A stretch of DNA of 5,903 bases. It comes from QPIN01 sp964399475. Its GTDB lineage: Bacteria; Pseudomonadota; Gammaproteobacteria; Methylococcales; Methylomonadaceae. The translations under genes and the position numbers were made by a program. The notes beneath the pieces were generated by a model. The model had not been told where the DNA came from, ran no database searches, and was given only the letters and a program-made list of their open reading frames with translations. Location of the stretch: positions 1 through 5,903 of the forward strand of contig CAYNRB010000202.1 of assembly GCA_964399475.1 (NCBI GenBank), given 5' to 3'. Of this stretch, positions 1-5,903 are shown one piece after another; the first letter of the stretch is position 1; each line of letters starts with the position of its first letter.

Positions 1-8
1 CCTTTTTC

Positions 9-433
9 TTAATGATTACTATTCTCATCTTCACATAATTTTATAGAATAATCAACAGCGCGATAGATTGTGTTAATAGTAAATGCAATTGTCCGGGTTT
101 GTAGCGCATCAATACTCAGTGAGCACTATAAGTTTAAATAGCGGAAAACATTCATGATTTAATACTAATTCAATTGAATCAAACTTGATTGTAATTATTA
201 GTTGATAGTTACCACACTCTGCTGTGCCAAGAAATGGATAATGAATAGGAATTTCAACGCATTTTCTTTCCTTATGGCAAGAGTTTTATGGATAAAAACC
301 TAACAGGGAAATGGATATCGGGATCGTGACAGGTATAGTACTCCCCATTGTCCAGACCAATTTCTCTAATAATTAAGGGATAAATCTTTCCCTTTATTTT
401 AAAAAATATTGTTATTATTGCGCCGCAGGCGTT
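9..433 (-). pseudogene. Possible frameshifted hypothetical gene, three overlapping reading frames
   Basis: I do not recognise this protein. On the minus strand three open stretches follow one another in different registers: 433-272 (53 codons, includes IREIGLDNGEYYTCHDP), 285-109 (58 codons, includes GTAECGNYQLIITIKFDS) and 125-9 (38 codons, includes SIDALQTRTIAFTINTIYRA, ending in TAA at 11-9). Each overlaps the next by a few codons, as expected if small indels near 272-285 and 109-128 broke one gene of about 140 codons. None of the three has a convincing ATG, which fits fragments of a single gene. The amino-acid composition looks protein-like rather than random. The ending with D-A-L-Q followed by a helix-like tail faintly recalls small alpha/beta proteins of unknown function, but I cannot name a family. 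The alternative is chance open frames in AT-rich intergenic DNA. Confidence 0.35.
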
Positions 434-494
434 TTAATGAACCCATTCGTTTGCTACGGAGTAATGTGGTCAAAGGGTGGATTAGTGTGGATAA

Positions 495-998
495 GCTCGT
501 GGTAACTTTGTGTGTGTGCGTTTGAGTTAGAATGTGATACGCAACGCTTTTACAAGGTGTTGCCAAGTTTGGACTGGAAGTTGCGCCTAAAAAAACCCGC
601 ATCATCCAGTTTGACAGGAGATCTACATTTCGTTTTGATTTTCTGGGCTTTGAAATCTACTGGAGAAGAGGACGTTATGGTAGAAGAGTGCTAAAGCGTC
701 GTACCTCACGGAAGAAATATAATGCCGCTTTAGTCAGCTTTAAGAGGTGGTGTCAAAAGCACGGTCACTTGCCAAAAGCCCTGTTATTTGCGAAACTGAA
801 TCGAAAGCTACGCGGGTACTGGAATTACTATGGTATCCGAGGCAATTACGAAAGTATGTAGATTATTACTATCGTATAAAAGGGATATTGTTTAAATGGC
901 TCAATTGGCGCAGTCAGAAGCGAAGTTACAACTGGACAGGTTAAGCACTACTGAGAGACTTTCCACTCATCAAACCTCATATATGTCATGACTTTTAA
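495..998 (+). pseudogene. Group II intron reverse transcriptase/maturase, degenerate C-terminal part
   Basis: The intact family copies DNA from intron RNA and helps the intron fold and splice. Here only the C-terminal part is left, in shifting registers. From 512 the frame reads VCAFELECDTQRFYKVLP, the stretch that normally follows the YADD catalytic motif. Near 563-566 the register changes to KFGLEVAPKKTRII and then FDFLGFEIYWRR, LKRRTSRKKYNAAL and RGYWNYYGIRGNYES (maturase domain X), stopping at TAG 859-861. A missing base near 858 restores DYYYRIKGILFKWLN and RRSQ-type WRSQKRSYNW, stopping at TAA 942-944. The same frame continues to a second TAA at 996-998 with DFPLIKPHI, which resembles the usual family ending. 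An extra GT-type dinucleotide near 512 also breaks the frame. YADD itself is absent: ARGN-FV stands where YADDFV is expected. No start codon remains. The product cannot be functional. Confidence 0.93.
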
Positions 999-1037
999 TA
1001 ATAGGGAAAGAACCGTGTGCGAAGCGAGCAACTCTGA

Positions 1038-1111
1038 AAAGCCCAGTGCGGTAATTCCGCACGCTGGGATTTATGAGGGGGCAGTTGGGTAACTGGCTGT
1101 CCTACCTTGAT
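1038..1111 (+). ncRNA. Group II intron domains V and VI with 3' splice end
   Basis: Domain V is visible at 1038-1072. An AGC triad lies at 1040-1042. A lower stem pairs CCCAG (1042-1046) with CTGGG (1064-1068). The two-base bulge CG is at 1062-1063. An upper stem pairs TGCGG (1047-1051) with CCGCA (1057-1061). These are the catalytic hallmarks of the family. Domain VI follows: CAGTTGG (1082-1088) pairs with CTGGCTG (1093-1099) through a GTAA tetraloop (three G-T pairs), extended by G1079-G1081 with T1100-C1102. A1104 is placed as the bulged branch-point adenosine, with G1077-G1078 pairing C1105-C1106 below it. By family rule the intron ends 7-8 bases after the branch point, near 1111. The exact final base is inferred. 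Confidence 0.85.
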
Positions 1112-1262
1112 TTTTCGTAGAGCGAAAGCAAATCGCAGAAAAAACCTAGTGTTGAAAGGTCAAAGTCAGTGCGAGGAAATTAATAATTCGAGGTGGAAAA
1201 AAGCACATGGACTAATTACCCCCTATTTAAAAAGCAAGATCAAAAGCCAGCTTGAGAGTTTT

Positions 1263-3902
1263 CTAAGCAGAAATAATTTTTCTCAACTCAGGTACACAAG
1301 AGCCGCAGTTAGTTCCTGCTTTAAGTAGTGCCCCAATCTCTTCAACCGTTTTGGCTGAACCACAGCTAATTGCATCTTTAATGGTGTTTTCGCCTACGCC
1401 AAAACAAGCACATATCATTGGACCTGTATCTGGCAGTCCTGCACCGGGTTTTCCTGCTAACAAACTCATTCGCATTTCATCACTAAGCATTTGTTCAGAA
1501 AAAATCTGACTTAGCCATGATCGCGCAGGTAAATCATACTCAGAAGCAATAAAAACTACGCTTTGTAGCTTATTATCAATTATTTTTCCAGCACGAAAGC
1601 GTTGTGTACTTTGGTCAGAAAATTCTAGCCATTCACCTTCTTCACCTAATTGTTTTTTAGCCCAGACGAAAGGCTCTTCAATAGACGTTTCACCTGCTAT
1701 TTCATATCGCCAGAATTGATCACCTTTAATTTTCACCCAGTAATGAGAATCTGGCGGTGTTAATTGTGTTCGGGATAACATAAAACCGTACCAAACAGGC
1801 TCGTAAGGTGTTACTTTAACAGGCGTATGTTTTGATTCTGGCTGCCCAGAGATTGGGTCAACAACTGGATTGACCAGGGCATTAACACGCCCTTTTGAAG
1901 AAAGGAAGAAATTCCAGTGCATTGGGACAAACACACTGCCCATACGCTGCTCTTCTGTTACAACAACTCTAGCGAGCATGTCTCCCCATTGGCTATCAAG
2001 CCGAGCAAGACCACCATTATTTATATTATTTTTTTCAGCATCAGCAGGATGAATTTGTATTATTGGTTCCGAGACATGTGCATTTAATCTTGCAGATCTG
2101 GCGGTTCGAGTCATGGTATGCCACTGATCTCGTACACGCCCTGTATTAAGAATAAACGGGTATTCTTTGCAGGTTGCATTTACAGGTGCACGAGGTGTTA
2201 TGGCAATAAATTGTGCTTTGCCAGTCGCTGTAAAAAACCGTTTATCTTGAAAAAGCCGTTGAGTTCCTTCTGGATTTTGGTTGGTGATAGGCCACTGAAT
2301 AGGTAAAAGTTTAGCATATTCATCATCAGTAATTTTTGCTAAACCACTAATATCAAAATCACGTTCTCCATTATTTTCAAAACCTGATAATGCGGCATGT
2401 TCTCTAAAAATTTCTGCGGTGGTTTGATAATTAAACGCTTCACCAAATCCCATCCGCTGAGCAACTTGCGATAATATCCACCAATCTTTTTTTGCCTCGC
2501 CTGGAGAAGGTAAAAATTGACGTTGATGAGAGATACGACGTTCGGAATTAGTGACTGTTCCGCATTTTTCACCCCATGCTAGTGCAGGCAATAAAATATT
2601 TGCACGTGCAGCCGTTCCCGTATTCAGTTCACATTCTGAGACAATCACTAAATCGCAGGCTTCTATCGCTTTAAGGACTTTATCTGCATTTGGCAGCGTG
2701 ACAACAGGGTTGGTTGCAATCACCCAAATGGCTTTTATTTTTCCACTGGCGATTTTCTCAAACATGTCCACCGCTTGAGCACCCGCGGTAGTTGCTAGAT
2801 TATCTGTTTGCCAAAAACGAGAAACTAAATCGTGATGAATAGGGTTATCCAATTCCATATGAGCCGCTAATTGATTGCTTAGCGCACCCACTTCACGTCC
2901 TCCCATGGCATTGGGTTGACCGGTGATTGAAAAAGGCCCCATTGCAGGCTTACCAATACGCCCTGTGGCTAAATGACAATTGATAATACTATTTGATTTA
3001 TCCGTGCCTGATGAGGATTGATTGACCCCTTGAGAATAAAGTGTAACGATTTTTTCTGTATTAGCAAATAGTTGAAAAAACTGACTAACATCTTGCTCAA
3101 ATAATTCGCAAGCTTGTGCAACTTTATTGATTGATAGCTCTGCTGAAATTAATGCATTCTCAAAACCTTGAGTATGCAGATTAACAAACTCCCAATCAAT
3201 ACATTGCTGTTGATTAATATAGTTAAGTAGGCCATTAAATAAGCTGGCATCAGAGCCAGGTTTAAGCGATAAATGTAAGTCGGCAATATCACAAGTAGCT
3301 GTTTTGCGTGGATCAATCACCACTATTTTTAACTGAGGCCGTTGTTGTTTTGCTTGAACAATGCGCTGATACACAATCGGGTGACACCAAGCCGTATTAG
3401 ACCCTACAATCACAATCAGATCGGCTAATTCAAGGTCTTGGTAATTTCCTGGTACGGAATCACTACCAAACGCACGTTTATAACCAGCAACGGCGGATGA
3501 CATGCATAAGCGTGAATTGGTGTCGATATTTGCGCTGCCAATAAAGCCTTTCATTAGTTTATTGGCTACATAATAGTCTTCAGTCAATAATTGCCCGGAA
3601 ACATAAAAGGCAACGGCATCTGCTCCATGTTTTTCAATCACTTGTTTTAAACCATTAGAAACAGTATCTAATGCAGTATTCCATGAGGCACTTTCGCCAT
3701 TAACTTGCGGATACAGTAAGCGACCTTCTAGACCAACCGTATCTGCAAGGGCAGAACCTTTTGAGCATAAGCGACCAAAATTAGCAGGATGGTCTTTATC
3801 CCCTTTAATAGAAACTGTGCCATCTGCTTCTTGTGTTGCCAGTACCCCACAGCCCACACCACAATAAGGGCAAGTTGTTAAACTTATTGTTGAGGTAGTC
3901 AT
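1263..3902 (-). CDS. nasA: Assimilatory nitrate reductase catalytic subunit with C-terminal [2Fe-2S] domain
   Basis: This cytoplasmic molybdoenzyme of 879 residues reduces nitrate to nitrite for assimilation. The N terminus has CPYCGVGCGV with C11, C14 and C18, and C46 in GRLCSKG, which bind a [4Fe-4S] cluster; K48 is the usual electron-relay lysine. C133 in SRLCMSS sits where the family has its molybdenum ligand. GPFSITGQPNAMGG (about 322-335) is typical of the NasA/NarB branch, and NTGRVRDQWHT (about 586-596) opens the molybdopterin-dinucleotide-binding domain. The last 50 residues form a BFD-like domain with C831-x-C833 and C866-x2-C869, expected to hold [2Fe-2S]. Klebsiella NasA likewise carries a C-terminal cysteine cluster and has a similar length. 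There is no Tat signal, which argues against periplasmic NapA. The ATG is supported by AGGA at 3916-3913, ten bases upstream, inside the end of the preceding gene. The two genes are 6 bases apart, so they form one operon. Formate dehydrogenase is a distant alternative, disfavoured by the GQPNAMGG region and the context. Confidence 0.95.
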   Translation of the reverse strand: MTTSTISLTTCPYCGVGCGVLATQEADGTVSIKGDKDHPANFGRLCSKGSALADTVGLEGRLLYPQVNGESASWNTALDTVSNGLKQVIEKHGADAVAFYVSGQLLTEDYYVANKLMKGFIGSANIDTNSRLCMSSAVAGYKRAFGSDSVPGNYQDLELADLIVIVGSNTAWCHPIVYQRIVQAKQQRPQLKIVVIDPRKTATCDIADLHLSLKPGSDASLFNGLLNYINQQQCIDWEFVNLHTQGFENALISAELSINKVAQACELFEQDVSQFFQLFANTEKIVTLYSQGVNQSSSGTDKSNSIINCHLATGRIGKPAMGPFSITGQPNAMGGREVGALSNQLAAHMELDNPIHHDLVSRFWQTDNLATTAGAQAVDMFEKIASGKIKAIWVIATNPVVTLPNADKVLKAIEACDLVIVSECELNTGTAARANILLPALAWGEKCGTVTNSERRISHQRQFLPSPGEAKKDWWILSQVAQRMGFGEAFNYQTTAEIFREHAALSGFENNGERDFDISGLAKITDDEYAKLLPIQWPITNQNPEGTQRLFQDKRFFTATGKAQFIAITPRAPVNATCKEYPFILNTGRVRDQWHTMTRTARSARLNAHVSEPIIQIHPADAEKNNINNGGLARLDSQWGDMLARVVVTEEQRMGSVFVPMHWNFFLSSKGRVNALVNPVVDPISGQPESKHTPVKVTPYEPVWYGFMLSRTQLTPPDSHYWVKIKGDQFWRYEIAGETSIEEPFVWAKKQLGEEGEWLEFSDQSTQRFRAGKIIDNKLQSVVFIASEYDLPARSWLSQIFSEQMLSDEMRMSLLAGKPGAGLPDTGPMICACFGVGENTIKDAISCGSAKTVEEIGALLKAGTNCGSCVPELRKIISA

Positions 3903-3908
3903 TAATTG

Positions 3909-5126
3909 TTAATCCTGTTCTGCTTCAATATGGTGCTGACCAAATAAAATATTTTCACGAATATTAGAAATATCTTGTTCTTCAGTCAGTAAAGAAAAAT
4001 ACCACAAGCTATCAACCGTTTCGCCATAAAGCAAAATACCTACAATGATATTATTTTTTATCACTAGTTTTTTATAGATATATCGTGTAGGGTCTTTAAA
4101 AATGATGGGTTCTGTGCCATCTTCACCGATAAAATCACCTGCTGAAAATAGATTGATTCCCGTCACTTTTAGTTTGGTTGATGTGACCTTGCTAACGTAG
4201 CTAGCAATTCCCATACCGACCAAATGATTTGCACATACTTTGGCTTGTTCAAATAAGGGTGCAACTAAGCCAAACGTTTTATCACGATGTTGCACGCATT
4301 CACCCACCGCATAAATTGTCGGCGTATAAGTTTGTAGGGTGTCATCGACTAAAACTCCTCGGTCACATTGGACACCAGAGGCTTGTGCTAAAGCAATATT
4401 AGGACGAACGCCAATTGCCATCACCACCAAATCGGCTACTACTTCAGAACCATCTTTAAAGCGTATTTTTTCAACGCGTTTATTACCTAGCAAGGCTTCG
4501 GTGTAATGATTCATTAAAAAATTCATGCCTTTTTGTTCTAACTCTGTCCGCATTAAATCAGCCGCTTGTTGATCAAGTTGTTGGCTCATCAATACATTAC
4601 TTCTGTGCACAACCGAGACATTCATCCCTTGTATCATTAAACCATTAGCGGCCTCTAAGCCCAGTAATCCACCCCCAATCACGATCGCATTTTTATGTAT
4701 TTTAGCCGTTTCGATCATCACATTGACATCATTAATATCCCTAAAACTGATCACGCCTTCCAGCTCCTTCCCTGGAATATTCAACAATACGGGAACAGAG
4801 CCTGTAGCGATAATTAGGCGATCGTAATCTGCGATAGTTCCATCATCAGCACTCACCTGTTGATTAACACGATCAATTTTAGTAATTGTTTTACCTGTGT
4901 ATAAAGTGATTTTATTGTCTTGGTACCATTGCAAATCATTAATGATAATTTCACTTAGCTGCTTATCACCAGCAAGCACAGGGGATAGCATAATGCGGTT
5001 ATAGTTACCATGAGGCTCTGCACCAAATACAGTAATATCAAATTTATTCGGTGACAGTTTTAATAGCTCATCAACTGTCCTCATACCTGCCATACCGTTG
5101 CCGATAAGTACTAGTTTTTTTTTCAT
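3909..5126 (-). CDS. NirB-N-terminal-like FAD/NAD(P)H reductase, predicted electron donor to NasA
   Basis: This 405-residue pyridine nucleotide-disulfide-type oxidoreductase should move electrons from NAD(P)H to FAD and on to NasA in the cytoplasm. An FAD-binding GNGMAG lies at residues 9-14, an ATG motif at 107-109, a second nucleotide-binding motif GGGLLG at 151-156 (for NAD(P)H), and YAVGEC at 272-277 closes the FAD site. YNRIMLSPVLAGDKQ (42-56) and TSTKLKVTGINLFSAGDF (315-332) are typical of the N-terminal part of nitrite reductase large subunits (NirB/NasB). The protein stops where those proteins continue into a BFD [2Fe-2S] domain and the sirohaem domains, so it is a stand-alone reductase module and not a nitrite reductase. 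It corresponds in role to Klebsiella NasC but lacks its cysteine cluster; that cluster is on the adjacent NasA. It is first in the operon. The ATG lies just before the first beta strand. Its ribosome-binding site is weak: the only purine-rich candidate, GGAA, is rather distant. Nine A residues follow the start codon. Confidence 0.9.
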   Translation of the reverse strand: MKKKLVLIGNGMAGMRTVDELLKLSPNKFDITVFGAEPHGNYNRIMLSPVLAGDKQLSEIIINDLQWYQDNKITLYTGKTITKIDRVNQQVSADDGTIADYDRLIIATGSVPVLLNIPGKELEGVISFRDINDVNVMIETAKIHKNAIVIGGGLLGLEAANGLMIQGMNVSVVHRSNVLMSQQLDQQAADLMRTELEQKGMNFLMNHYTEALLGNKRVEKIRFKDGSEVVADLVVMAIGVRPNIALAQASGVQCDRGVLVDDTLQTYTPTIYAVGECVQHRDKTFGLVAPLFEQAKVCANHLVGMGIASYVSKVTSTKLKVTGINLFSAGDFIGEDGTEPIIFKDPTRYIYKKLVIKNNIIVGILLYGETVDSLWYFSLLTEEQDISNIRENILFGQHHIEAEQD

Positions 5127-5156
5127 TGTTAGATGGTTTTTCCGGATATTCTAATA

Positions 5157-5187
5157 GTGACAATTAAATTGATAAAGCAATTGTCAC
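5157..5187. repeat. Perfect 9-bp inverted repeat across the promoter
   Basis: GTGACAATT at 5157-5165 is matched by AATTGTCAC at 5179-5187, a perfect dyad with 9-base arms and a 13-base spacer. The distal arm lies inside the sigma-54 promoter and the proximal arm covers the predicted start of transcription. A further direct copy of the proximal arm, extended to GTGACAATTAAA, occurs at 5332-5343. It could be an operator for an unknown regulator, or part of the similarity could simply reflect the promoter sequence itself. Confidence 0.5.
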
Positions 5188-5191
5188 GCCA
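5176..5191 (-). promoter_or_regulatory. Sigma-54 (RpoN) promoter of the nitrate reductase operon
   Basis: Read on the minus strand this is TGGCGTGACAATTGCT. The family consensus is TGGCAC, five bases, then TTGCW. GG (-24) and GC (-12) are exactly ten bases apart, and the only differences are two bases in the third and second last positions of the first block (GT for AC). Transcription should begin near 5165, giving a leader of about 39 bases before the reductase ATG at 5126. The leader is too short for a NasR-type antitermination hairpin. Sigma-54 promoters need an enhancer-bound activator, and NtrC is the standard one for nitrogen assimilation genes. One NtrC-like half site, TGGTGCA, lies at 5386-5392, about 220 bases upstream of the predicted start, but its partner half is not recognisable. 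Confidence 0.75.
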
Positions 5192-5193
5192 AC

Positions 5194-5569
5194 ATGCTCA
5201 GGGGAAAAAAGGGGGAATTGATTGCTGCTAACGTCGTAAAGTATTATTTGTGTTTTTAATGACCGAGGTGCCTTTGAAGGTGGTGTTAAAATCACAAATG
5301 ATCTCAATACAGGTATTATTGTTGCATATAGGTGACAATTAAACAAAGACAAGGTTAGTTGCATTAGTTCTACTGAGTTTGTTAATGGTGCATGCGCCCA
5401 CATTTTTAGATAATTTAGTGCAGATAGAATTGGTAAGAAGATGTTTATGGCAAATGAAATTTTAATTATTGATGGAAATTATCATTTTGGGAACAATATA
5501 GAGGTATTTCAATTAGCGACTTATATTTGGACTAAAACTGGTTCTTCCATTAAAGCAAACTTGGGCTAA
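5194..5569 (+). pseudogene. Possible decayed beta-barrel outer-membrane protein fragment
   Basis: No intact gene is present, but the plus strand keeps a protein-like reading over about 125 codons. From about 5194 one frame reads GKKGELIAANVVKYYLCF and stops at 5257. One register over, 5252-5569 reads FNDRGAFEGGVKITNDLNTG, then EILIIDGNYHFGNNIEVFQL, and ends at TAA 5567-5569, broken in frame only by TGA near 5333-5335 and TAA at 5411-5413. The three segments share one frame. The alternating hydrophobic pattern and phrases such as KYYFND and YHFGNNIEVF recall strands of Gram-negative outer-membrane barrels or porins. This is a resemblance by eye, not a family match. The last segment could be read as a 42-codon ORF from ATG 5441, without a good ribosome-binding site. 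The 5' end would have been lost next to the nas promoter. Chance open frames remain possible. Confidence 0.3.
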
Positions 5570-5635
5570 GATTGTAATAATAGTGTCAGGACTTGAGCTT
5601 AAAATTTAGGAGTGGAAAATAAAACATACTGACTT

Positions 5636-5654
5636 CCAAGTTTTTATAACTTGG
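5636..5654. repeat. Hairpin with 7-bp perfect stem
   Basis: CCAAGTT (5636-5642) and AACTTGG (5648-5654) pair perfectly around the loop TTTAT. No run of T follows on either strand, so a rho-independent terminator is unlikely. It overlaps the stop of the possible transposase scrap on the minus strand. Its role is unknown. Confidence 0.4.
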
Positions 5655-5772
5655 CATTCAACCAGCCAGATTCTTCTAATGCGGTGTTTATTGTGGAGAA
5701 AATAAGCTGGTGGTTTGCTAAGTTTCGGACGAGAAACAGGCTGGTTAATTTATGGTTATTTGCGACACGAAG
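5644..5772 (-). pseudogene. Possible IS5-type transposase fragment
   Basis: On the minus strand a 42-codon open stretch between stops contains LFLVRNLANHQLIFSTIN followed by TALEESGWLNAKL. Its pattern of spaced Leu, then Q-x-I-F-x-x-I-N, then L-x-E-x-G-W-L resembles the IS5-family segment (the typical form is H-x-L-x-x-x-I-F-x-x-I-N-x-x-L-x-E-x-G-L) that precedes the first catalytic aspartate region (VDATII-like). That following region is not found in any frame, and no terminal inverted repeats are visible. If real, it is a short internal scrap of a dead insertion sequence. The rest of 5570-5903 holds no gene I can support: an open frame on the plus strand from 5651 to 5869 has no recognisable content. 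Confidence 0.25.
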
Positions 5773-5903
5773 TTACATAAGTATATGTTGTAAATTACTT
5801 ATTTTAAGTGTGGCACAACCTGAGGTCCTGTCTCCAGTATCTCACCAGGCCGGGTGTAATTCAAAGTGAGGGAAAATCATTCTGTTTAGCATAAGTATCC
5901 CAA

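Larger units (their letters stand above)
495..1111 (+). mobile_element. 5'-truncated group II intron remnant
   Basis: This is the 3' portion of a retroelement-type group II intron. It contains the end of the intron-encoded reverse transcriptase/maturase (to about 998), a short rest of domain IV, domain V (1038-1072) and domain VI ending near 1111. The 5' end of the intron RNA (a GTGYG start and domains I-III) and the first half of the protein cannot be found upstream. The left edge near 495 is where reverse-transcriptase similarity fades. The element lies tail-to-tail with nasA, whose stop codon is about 150 bases further on. That 150-base strip (1112-1262) shows no gene, no strong terminator and no recognisable exon. 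Since the 5' part is missing, the copy should be unable to splice in cis or to move on its own. Confidence 0.85.

Noticed and set aside
164..202. Imperfect inverted repeat ACTAAT ... ATTAGT
   Set aside because: The pairing is AT-only and imperfect, with no T-run and no flanking target duplication, as expected by chance in this composition.
375..400. AAGGGA/TCCCTT hairpin followed by TTTATTTT
   Set aside because: The stem is short and AT-bordered with an 8-base loop, and no gene ends before it on the plus strand; it lies inside the possible minus-strand pseudogene.
421..435. CGCC-GCA-GGCG followed by TTTT, terminator-like
   Set aside because: A 4-bp stem is too weak to call, and no gene upstream would use it. 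Some group II introns insert after terminators, but the intron's left end is lost, so no link can be made.
486..494. Perfect DnaA-box sequence TTATCCACA on the minus strand
   Set aside because: It is a single copy without neighbouring boxes, an AT-rich unwinding region or replication genes, so chance is the simplest explanation.
399..605. 68-codon open frame on the minus strand
   Set aside because: Its first third is antisense to the intron maturase remnant and the rest has low-complexity ending residues; nothing supports a gene.
1222..1258. Possible nasA terminator on the minus strand (AAGC ... GCTT then T-run)
   Set aside because: Only four pairs with a long loop; too weak to annotate.
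1107..1328. 73-codon open frame on the plus strand after the intron
   Set aside because: It starts at the intron end without a ribosome-binding site, is basic and low in family-like features, and runs into the nasA 3' end antisense.
5164..5403. 79-codon open frame on the minus strand just upstream of the reductase gene
   Set aside because: It has no ribosome-binding site, no recognisable content, and its end runs through the sigma-54 promoter. It is antisense to the more protein-like plus-strand frame.
5651..5869. 72-codon open frame on the plus strand near the right edge
   Set aside because: It lacks an ATG start and a convincing ribosome-binding site, has unusual composition and no recognisable motif.

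Overview
The window carries an assimilatory nitrate reductase operon on the minus strand, set between stretches of decayed sequence. The organism looks like a fairly AT-rich gammaproteobacterium. This rests on the NasA/NirB-type sequences, a sigma-54 promoter of the nitrogen-control type, and a proteobacterial-type group II intron maturase. Genus cannot be decided from the sequence.

Layout. Positions 9-433 (minus) contain three overlapping reading frames in different registers that read like one frameshifted gene. Positions 495-1111 (plus) are the 3' part of a group II intron: a broken reverse transcriptase/maturase, then RNA domains V and VI, which still fold well on paper. Positions 1112-1262 show nothing recognisable. 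Positions 1263-3902 (minus) encode NasA, the molybdenum/iron-sulfur catalytic subunit, with a BFD-like [2Fe-2S] domain at its C terminus. Positions 3909-5126 (minus) encode an FAD/NAD(P)H reductase that matches only the N-terminal part of NirB-type nitrite reductases. A near-consensus sigma-54 promoter lies at 5176-5191 (minus), about 50 bases before the reductase start. Positions 5194-5569 (plus) hold a decayed frame with a faint outer-membrane beta-barrel look. Positions 5570-5903 hold a possible IS5-type transposase scrap, a hairpin, and nothing else I can name.

How the genes work together. The reductase is transcribed first and should take electrons from NAD(P)H onto FAD. It would pass them to the [2Fe-2S] domain on the tail of NasA, then to the N-terminal [4Fe-4S] cluster and the molybdenum site, where nitrate becomes nitrite in the cytoplasm. 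The 6-base gap between the genes suggests co-transcription and coupled translation. The promoter suggests induction under nitrogen limitation through NtrC-like activators. No nitrite reductase, nitrate transporter or nitrate-sensing regulator is present, so those steps must be encoded elsewhere.

I do not see an entirely new system. The points most worth a second look are the sigma-54 promoter overlapping a GTGACAATT repeat set, the placement of the [2Fe-2S] module on NasA rather than on the reductase, and the two hidden frameshifted gene remnants at the window edges.
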